From Heritagella caecorum (GTDB taxonomy: Bacteria > Bacillota > Clostridia > Oscillospirales > Acutalibacteraceae): a DNA stretch of 9,253 nt. A program made the position numbers and the translations under genes. The notes under the pieces are model-generated. The model was not told the origin of the DNA, searched no databases, and saw only the letters and a list, made by a program, of their open reading frames with translations. The stretch spans positions 1 through 9,253 of the forward strand of contig CAJFQL010000056.1 in assembly GCA_904419035.1 (NCBI GenBank), in the 5' to 3' direction. This document shows, one piece after another, positions 6,023 through 9,253 of this stretch; the first letter of the stretch is position 1; every line of letters starts with the position of its first letter.

Positions 6023-6907
6023 ATGGCACGTTTTGAAAGCTACCATATTTTCGATACCGTTTGCCGTTGCGGCAGTTTTACCGCGGCGGCCGAACAGCTG
6101 GGGACAGGACAACCGGCGGTTTCCCGGGCCATGGCGGCCTTGGAAACGGAACTGGGGTGTGCGCTGTTTGTGCGCAGCAAACGGGGGGTGACGCTGACGC
6201 CCCAGGGCGAGCGGCTGTATGACCATGTGCACCGGGCCTGCGAAGAGATTGGGCGCGGGGAACAGGAGCTGCTGCTGCATGAAAGCGGCACCGTGCGCCT
6301 GGGGATTAGTGAAACGGCACTGCACAGCTTTTTGCCGGGCAAACTGCGCCGGTTCCGGGAGGAATACCCGCAGGTCAAATGGCTGATCCACAATGTGACG
6401 ATGACCAAAGCGGAACAGGAGTTGCGGGCAGGGGATATTGATTTAGCGGTGGTGTCCTCTCCCGACCGGGTGGCGCCGCCCTTTACCGCCCGGTTTTTGT
6501 GCCCCTATCGGGAAACATTGATTGCCGGGCCGGAACTGCGGCGCCGGTGGGGGCAGGTGCACCGGCTGCGGGAGCTCATGGCGGTGCCGTGGATCTCCAT
6601 GGAACGGGGCAGCCTGACGTATCAATACTATTCCGATTGGTTTGCAAAGTACGGGGGGCGGTATGAACCCGGCATTGAAGTGGCCACCGTGGATATGATT
6701 TTGCCCATGGTGGAAAACGGGTTTGGCATGGGGTTTGTGCCAATCAGCTTGGCAAAGGCAGCTTTGCAGGAAGGCCGGGTGTGGGAATTACATGTCCAGG
6801 AGCCCATGCCGCGCCGAGGCATCAGTTTGTTGCTGTATGGCGAAAGGGAATTGTCGCCGGCTGCCAAAGCTTTGTGCCGTCATTTGGAAGAACCCGCCGG
6901 GGAATAA
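6023..6907 (+). CDS. LysR family transcriptional regulator
   Basis: A 294-residue DNA-binding regulator. The N-terminal winged helix-turn-helix (PF00126, about 3-62) shows GSFTAAAEQL (17-26), QPAVSRAMAALETELG (30-45) and LFVRSKRGVTLTPQGERL (48-65). The rest (about 88-288) is the co-inducer-binding domain (PF03466), beginning GTVRLGISE and including AGDIDLAVVSSP and ENGFGMGFVPISLA. The length is typical. The start is the ATG at 6023 with GGGAGG about 8 nt upstream; the TTG at 6020 in the same frame is too close to it. It is divergent from the YoaK-family gene and probably controls that gene and itself through the inverted repeat at 5960-5979. The effector is unknown. A 56-aa gene follows after 43 nt and may be on the same transcript. 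Confidence 0.95.
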   Translation: MARFESYHIFDTVCRCGSFTAAAEQLGTGQPAVSRAMAALETELGCALFVRSKRGVTLTPQGERLYDHVHRACEEIGRGEQELLLHESGTVRLGISETALHSFLPGKLRRFREEYPQVKWLIHNVTMTKAEQELRAGDIDLAVVSSPDRVAPPFTARFLCPYRETLIAGPELRRRWGQVHRLRELMAVPWISMERGSLTYQYYSDWFAKYGGRYEPGIEVATVDMILPMVENGFGMGFVPISLAKAALQEGRVWELHVQEPMPRRGISLLLYGERELSPAAKALCRHLEEPAGE

Positions 6908-6950
6908 AGGGGGCTTTCTGCGGCATGCTAGAGGCAGGAGGCGAACGAAT

Positions 6951-7121
6951 ATGAAACGAACCGATGAAAAGAAGTGTTGCAGTACCCCGTATACGGTCGA
7001 GCAGGCCGCTGTCGCTTTGCGTGAGCAGAATAAACGCCAAATTCCGTCGGATGTGGACGGCAGCTACACCGGGGAAAGCCGTGAGGGGGACGAACCGGTA
7101 CAGGACGCCGATGACCTGTAA
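6951..7121 (+). CDS. Small conserved-looking protein, 56 aa, C-terminal PVQDADDL
   Basis: ATG at 6951 follows AGGAGG with 9-nt spacing, and the frame ends at a TAA followed by a clear terminator, so this is a well-formed small gene. The protein has a basic N-terminus with a CC pair (KKCCST, residues 7-12), a helical middle (VEQAAVALREQNKRQ, 16-30), and an acidic C-terminus SDVDGSYTGES...PVQDADDL (33-56). It is soluble with no signal peptide. I recall similar DGSYTG...PVQDADDL tails on hypothetical proteins in Clostridia, but this is memory, not a search. The function is unknown. It lies 43 nt after the LysR gene on the same strand, with no terminator between them, so co-transcription is possible. 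Confidence 0.75.
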   Translation: MKRTDEKKCCSTPYTVEQAAVALREQNKRQIPSDVDGSYTGESREGDEPVQDADDL

Positions 7122-7148
7122 AACCATAGGAAGCAGCATAAAAGAAAG

Positions 7149-7182
7149 ACCGCAGGAAAGAAGCGCCTGCGGTTTTCCTTTT
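7149..7182 (+). terminator. Intrinsic terminator after the 56-aa gene
   Basis: ACCGCAGG (7149-7156) pairs perfectly with CCTGCGGT (7166-7173) around a 9-nt loop, followed by TTTCCTTTT. It closes the lysR/small-gene unit. The remaining gap to 7373 holds a promoter and a long leader. Confidence 0.82.
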
Positions 7183-7224
7183 GGATAATTATGCTGTTTT
7201 GACGGCCAAAAAGGCAGGATAGGG

Positions 7225-7252
7225 TTGTTTTCTGATGGAGGCATGCTATAAT
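7225..7252 (+). promoter_or_regulatory. Extended -10 promoter of the lipoprotein gene
   Basis: A perfect TATAAT (7247-7252) is preceded by TGC (7244-7246), an extended -10. A weak -35, TTGTTT (7225-7230), stands 16 nt upstream. Transcription would start near 7259, leaving a leader of about 115 nt before the ATG at 7374. Confidence 0.75.
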
Positions 7253-7373
7253 TATTTTCCGTAACCGGCTGCGGTGGCTTACCGGATGGGATGCGGCGTT
7301 CGGTACCACGTGGGAAAAGAAACAGCGGTGTAAAGGAAATAGGAAAAAGAAGCACGATTTGGAGGTTTGAGAC

Positions 7374-7748
7374 ATGATGAAAAAGACGGTAAAAGGGATT
7401 CTGTCTGTGCTGCTCGTTTTGACGATGGTTTTTGCCTTGGCAGCTTGCTCCCAGAATAGCAACCAGCCCAACGGGAAATACGTTATCGATTCGGTAGAAG
7501 CCAGCGGTGTGAGCATGAGCCTGGATGCTCTGGGGATTACCGATGACCAGCGCAGCAGTATGTACATCCAGTTTAACAGCGACGGGACCGGTACGCTGTG
7601 TGCTATGGGCGAAGAAGAAAACTTCAATTGGGAAGGCAACACCATGGTATCGCCCGATGATCCGGATCAACCCGTGAACTTTACTTTTGCTGATAACAAA
7701 GTGACCGTGGAAGAAAGCGGCGTCAAAATGACGTTTGTGCACGAATAA
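7374..7748 (+). CDS. Small secreted lipoprotein (lipocalin-like beta-rich)
   Basis: A 124-residue lipoprotein precursor. The N-terminus is a classic type II signal: basic MMKKTVKG, hydrophobic ILSVLLVLTMVFA, and lipobox LAAC with Cys25 as the lipidated residue, so the mature protein of 100 residues is tethered to the outer face of the membrane. The mature part begins with a polar SQNSNQPN linker and then alternates short beta-like strands: GKYVIDSVEA, MYIQFNSDGTGTLC, FNWEGNTM, NFTFADNKVTVEE and VKMTFVHE. This resembles the small lipocalin-like lipoproteins common in Clostridia (GKY... with a DGTGTL turn). No catalytic motif is visible and the function is unknown. GGAGG lies 8 nt before the ATG at 7374; a second ATG follows at 7377. 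The gene has its own promoter and terminator and so is monocistronic. Confidence 0.87.
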   Translation: MMKKTVKGILSVLLVLTMVFALAACSQNSNQPNGKYVIDSVEASGVSMSLDALGITDDQRSSMYIQFNSDGTGTLCAMGEEENFNWEGNTMVSPDDPDQPVNFTFADNKVTVEESGVKMTFVHE

Positions 7749-7778
7749 ACCCTTGCTTCATAGGAAAACCGCATAGAG

Positions 7779-7808
7779 AAAACACCTGGGAAAACCAGGT
7801 GTTTTTTT
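7779..7808 (+). terminator. Intrinsic terminator of the lipoprotein gene
   Basis: CACCTGG (7783-7789) pairs with CCAGGTG (7795-7801) around loop GAAAA. Flanking A and T runs (7779-7782 and 7802-7808) extend the stem and give the T-tail. It is 30 nt after the stop codon. Confidence 0.93.
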
Positions 7809-7856
7809 ATGTGGGAAGGAATTCGACCGGTTTTTTGCGGGGAATCCGGCATGCTT

Positions 7857-7885
7857 TTGAAAGCAGACGGACTTTGTGGTATACT
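7857..7885 (+). promoter_or_regulatory. Promoter of the DUF4317 gene
   Basis: TTGAAA (7857-7862), a 17-nt spacer and TATACT (7880-7885), with TGG just before the -10 (extended -10). The predicted start is near 7892, about 30 nt before the ATG at 7923. This rules out the open frame upstream as part of the protein. Confidence 0.85.
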
Positions 7886-7922
7886 GAAAACCACCCAAAG
7901 CCGAAAATCGGGAGGAATATCC

Positions 7923-9110
7923 ATGAATGAAAAAGAAATTGCCGAGATTCGCCGCCGGTTTCGGGCGGACCGCGGCTCGATCACCCATGTGCGCGGGTGT
8001 TATGTCAGCGAACAAAAGGAGATCGTGGCACAGTTTGACCAGTCGCTGACCCTGATGCCCCAGGAAGAAGCCGAAAAGATGATGGCCGTGCTCAAAAAGA
8101 CATTGTCGGGTACGCTAGGGAAAAATTTGATGAACCTTTCGTTTTCCACGGCGCAAGTAGTCGACAGCGACGAGCACCGGCTGCTCATGGATCTGCGGGA
8201 TTCGAAACTAGAAGACGAAAACGCCGTCCAGCGCTTTTTTGAAACCGTCATCCCGGCGGTCATGATGGAGGGCACATATCTCATTTTGCTGTGCCACGAT
8301 ACGTATGACGTACCGTTCCGCAGCAAAGACGGACAAAAGCTGGAAGATGCCAGCGACGAAATCTTTTCGTACATCATGTGCAGCATTTGCCCGGTGAAGA
8401 TGACGAAACCGGCGCTGTGTTACCATATTCCCGATAACCAGTTCCGCAGCCTGCCGCCGGATTGGCTGGTATCGCCGCCCCAGGTGGGATTTTTGTTCCC
8501 GGCCTTTGACGACCGCAGCACAAACCTGTATGGGGCGCTGTATTACACCCGGGATACCGCCGTCAGCCAGGAAGAACTGGCCCAGGCGGTGTTCCATATG
8601 GAGCTGCCCATGCCGGCCCAGGAACAAAAAGAGACATTCCAGGAAATCTTAACGCAGTCGCTGGCCGAGGATTGTTCGTATGATGTGCTGCAAACGGTGC
8701 ACGACCGCTTGTGCCAGCGTATGGAAGAACATAAGGAAACCCGCGACCCGGAACCGCTGACGGTTTCCCCCAAGGAAGTGGGCGGCATGCTGCTGGATTG
8801 TGGGATCGATGACGGGCAAGTGGCCGCTTTTGAAGAAAAATGCGAGGAAGTTTTCGGTACCGAAGCGGCTTTTTCGCCCCAAAACCTGGTGGAAAAGAAG
8901 CGCTGGGAGATTCACACCCCGGACGTGAGCATCCGCGTGGCGCCCGGGCGGGGGGATTTGGTGCAAACACGCATTATTGACGGTGCGCGGTACATTTTGA
9001 TCCGTGCGGAAGAAGGGGTGGAAGTCAACGGCGTGGCGATTCAAATTCGTCCGGAAAATGACCCATCCTTGCCTGAAACGGGAAAAACCGAAGATTCGAC
9101 ACAAAAATAA
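7923..9110 (+). CDS. DUF4317 family protein
   Basis: A 395-residue protein of family DUF4317 (PF14199), found mainly in Clostridia and of unknown function. It is soluble, with no signal peptide or membrane span. The N-terminal MNEKEIAEIRRRFR (1-14) and the following RGCYVSEQKEI region, then LSGTLGKNLMNLSFST, are the parts I recognise as typical of the family. The middle third (about 120-220) is rich in hydrophobic beta-like stretches such as GTYLILLCHDTYDVPF and VGFLFPAFDDRSTNLYGALY. The C-terminus includes VSIRVAPGRGDLVQTRIIDG and a polar tail. The start is the ATG at 7923, 7 nt after GGAGG; the same frame is open back to 7809 but that part lies over the promoter. The gene stands alone between the lipoprotein terminator and the right terminal repeat, which begins 46 nt after its stop. 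Confidence 0.9.
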   Translation: MNEKEIAEIRRRFRADRGSITHVRGCYVSEQKEIVAQFDQSLTLMPQEEAEKMMAVLKKTLSGTLGKNLMNLSFSTAQVVDSDEHRLLMDLRDSKLEDENAVQRFFETVIPAVMMEGTYLILLCHDTYDVPFRSKDGQKLEDASDEIFSYIMCSICPVKMTKPALCYHIPDNQFRSLPPDWLVSPPQVGFLFPAFDDRSTNLYGALYYTRDTAVSQEELAQAVFHMELPMPAQEQKETFQEILTQSLAEDCSYDVLQTVHDRLCQRMEEHKETRDPEPLTVSPKEVGGMLLDCGIDDGQVAAFEEKCEEVFGTEAAFSPQNLVEKKRWEIHTPDVSIRVAPGRGDLVQTRIIDGARYILIRAEEGVEVNGVAIQIRPENDPSLPETGKTEDSTQK

Positions 9111-9156
9111 CCGGAATCGACAAAAAAAGACGGAGAAAAAAGGCTTCCTGTATTGT

Positions 9157-9253
9157 TGAACTGACCCAGATTGTGCAGACAGTACAAAAAGAGCCCCTGG
9201 TGCAGGAATATTTGGTTTTAGCAGGAGTGGCGCAGCGAGAGCGGCGGCACTCC
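9157..9253 (+). repeat. Right copy of 97-bp perfect terminal inverted repeat
   Basis: Exact reverse complement of bases 3-99. It starts 46 nt after the DUF4317 stop codon and reads outward to the last base of the window. The flank 9111-9156 is purine-rich and differs from the flank of the left copy, so identity stops sharply at the element's inner edge. The outward strand is open in one frame throughout, and that frame continues upstream here as ...KKASCIVELTQ, with no good start codon or ribosome binding site. Confidence 0.97.
9222..9253 (+). repeat. Hairpin at outer end of right repeat, cut by the window edge
   Basis: CAGGAGTG (9222-9229) and the start of CACTCCTG (9248-9253) form the same stem as at bases 1-34, with the GAGA loop. 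The last two bases of the stem would lie just outside the window. Confidence 0.8.

Noticed and set aside
5894..6391. A 165-codon minus-strand frame over the lysR start and promoter region
   Set aside because: It is antisense to a clear LysR DNA-binding domain and has no recognisable features.
6822..7742. A 306-codon open frame on the minus strand
   Set aside because: It runs antisense through the lysR end, the 56-aa gene, a terminator, a promoter and the lipoprotein gene. It has no recognisable domain, and the plus-strand genes have ribosome binding sites, a signal peptide and terminators.
7809..7922. N-terminal extension of the DUF4317 frame
   Set aside because: It lies over the TTGAAA-N17-TATACT promoter, and the ATG at 7923 has a good ribosome binding site and the family start.
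218..8860. Frequent GGTACC/CGGTACCG palindromes through the window
   Set aside because: They fall mostly inside coding frames where common codons (GGT-ACC, GTA-CCG, GGC-ACC) make them, with no regular spacing.
3..9253. Composite transposon bounded by the inverted repeats
   Set aside because: No transposase, integrase or resolvase is encoded inside, no target duplication can be seen, and the cargo is ordinary metabolic and regulatory genes.
1..9253. CRISPR array, tRNA, rRNA or a known defence system
   Set aside because: No direct repeats with regular spacers, no cloverleaf or rRNA-like sequence, and no nuclease, toxin or defence domain was recognised.

Overview
The window looks like chromosomal DNA from an anaerobic, fairly GC-rich member of the Bacillota, most likely class Clostridia in the Oscillospirales/Ruminococcaceae range. 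The basis is gene content: a DUF4317 protein, a YoaK/DUF1275 membrane protein, a PF06541 'ABC transporter type IV' membrane protein, a small clostridial-type lipoprotein and a 56-residue protein ending in PVQDADDL. AGGAGG-type ribosome binding sites and sigma-A-type promoters (TTGACT-N17-TATACT, TTGAAA-N17-TATACT) fit this. The assignment is inferred from families, not from a marker gene.

Layout, left to right. (1) Bases 3-99 are one copy of a 97-bp repeat. Its exact inverted copy is at 9157-9253, so the window is bracketed by perfect inverted repeats, both reading outward and each starting about 40 nt after a stop codon. (2) 137-2062, minus strand: a membrane protein whose frame runs without a stop into glycerate kinase. 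The kinase keeps its own Shine-Dalgarno and ATG, so this is a gene fusion or a one-base stop-codon loss. (3) 2318-4189, plus strand: a TIM-barrel sugar-phosphate isomerase/epimerase, an intrinsic terminator, then a D-2-hydroxyacid dehydrogenase. (4) 4194-5085, minus strand: a nitrilase-superfamily hydrolase whose true N-terminus lies in a different frame from its body, consistent with one extra T in a T5 run. (5) 5197-5877 minus and 6023-6907 plus: a YoaK-family membrane protein divergent from a LysR regulator, with overlapping promoters and a perfect inverted repeat as candidate operator. (6) 6951-7121: the 56-aa protein; 7374-7748: a lipoprotein; 7923-9110: DUF4317; all plus strand.

How the genes may work together. 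Glycerate kinase, a TIM-barrel isomerase of the superfamily that contains hydroxypyruvate isomerase, and a D-2-hydroxyacid dehydrogenase of the superfamily that contains hydroxypyruvate/glycerate dehydrogenases sit side by side. Together they could form a short route feeding 2-hydroxy- or 2-keto-acids from sugar-acid breakdown into glycolysis as 2-phosphoglycerate. The exact substrates cannot be read from the sequence. YoaK and LysR form a typical regulator/target pair. The lipoprotein and DUF4317 genes appear to be separate transcription units, each with a good promoter; the 56-aa gene may be read with lysR.

I see no transposase, integrase, CRISPR array, tRNA, rRNA or recognisable defence or biosynthetic system. 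The most unusual features are the terminal 97-bp inverted repeats with their GNRA-capped hairpin, and the two frame anomalies at five-base homopolymers. Because the window stops inside both repeat copies, it may simply be an assembly unit that broke at a dispersed repeat.
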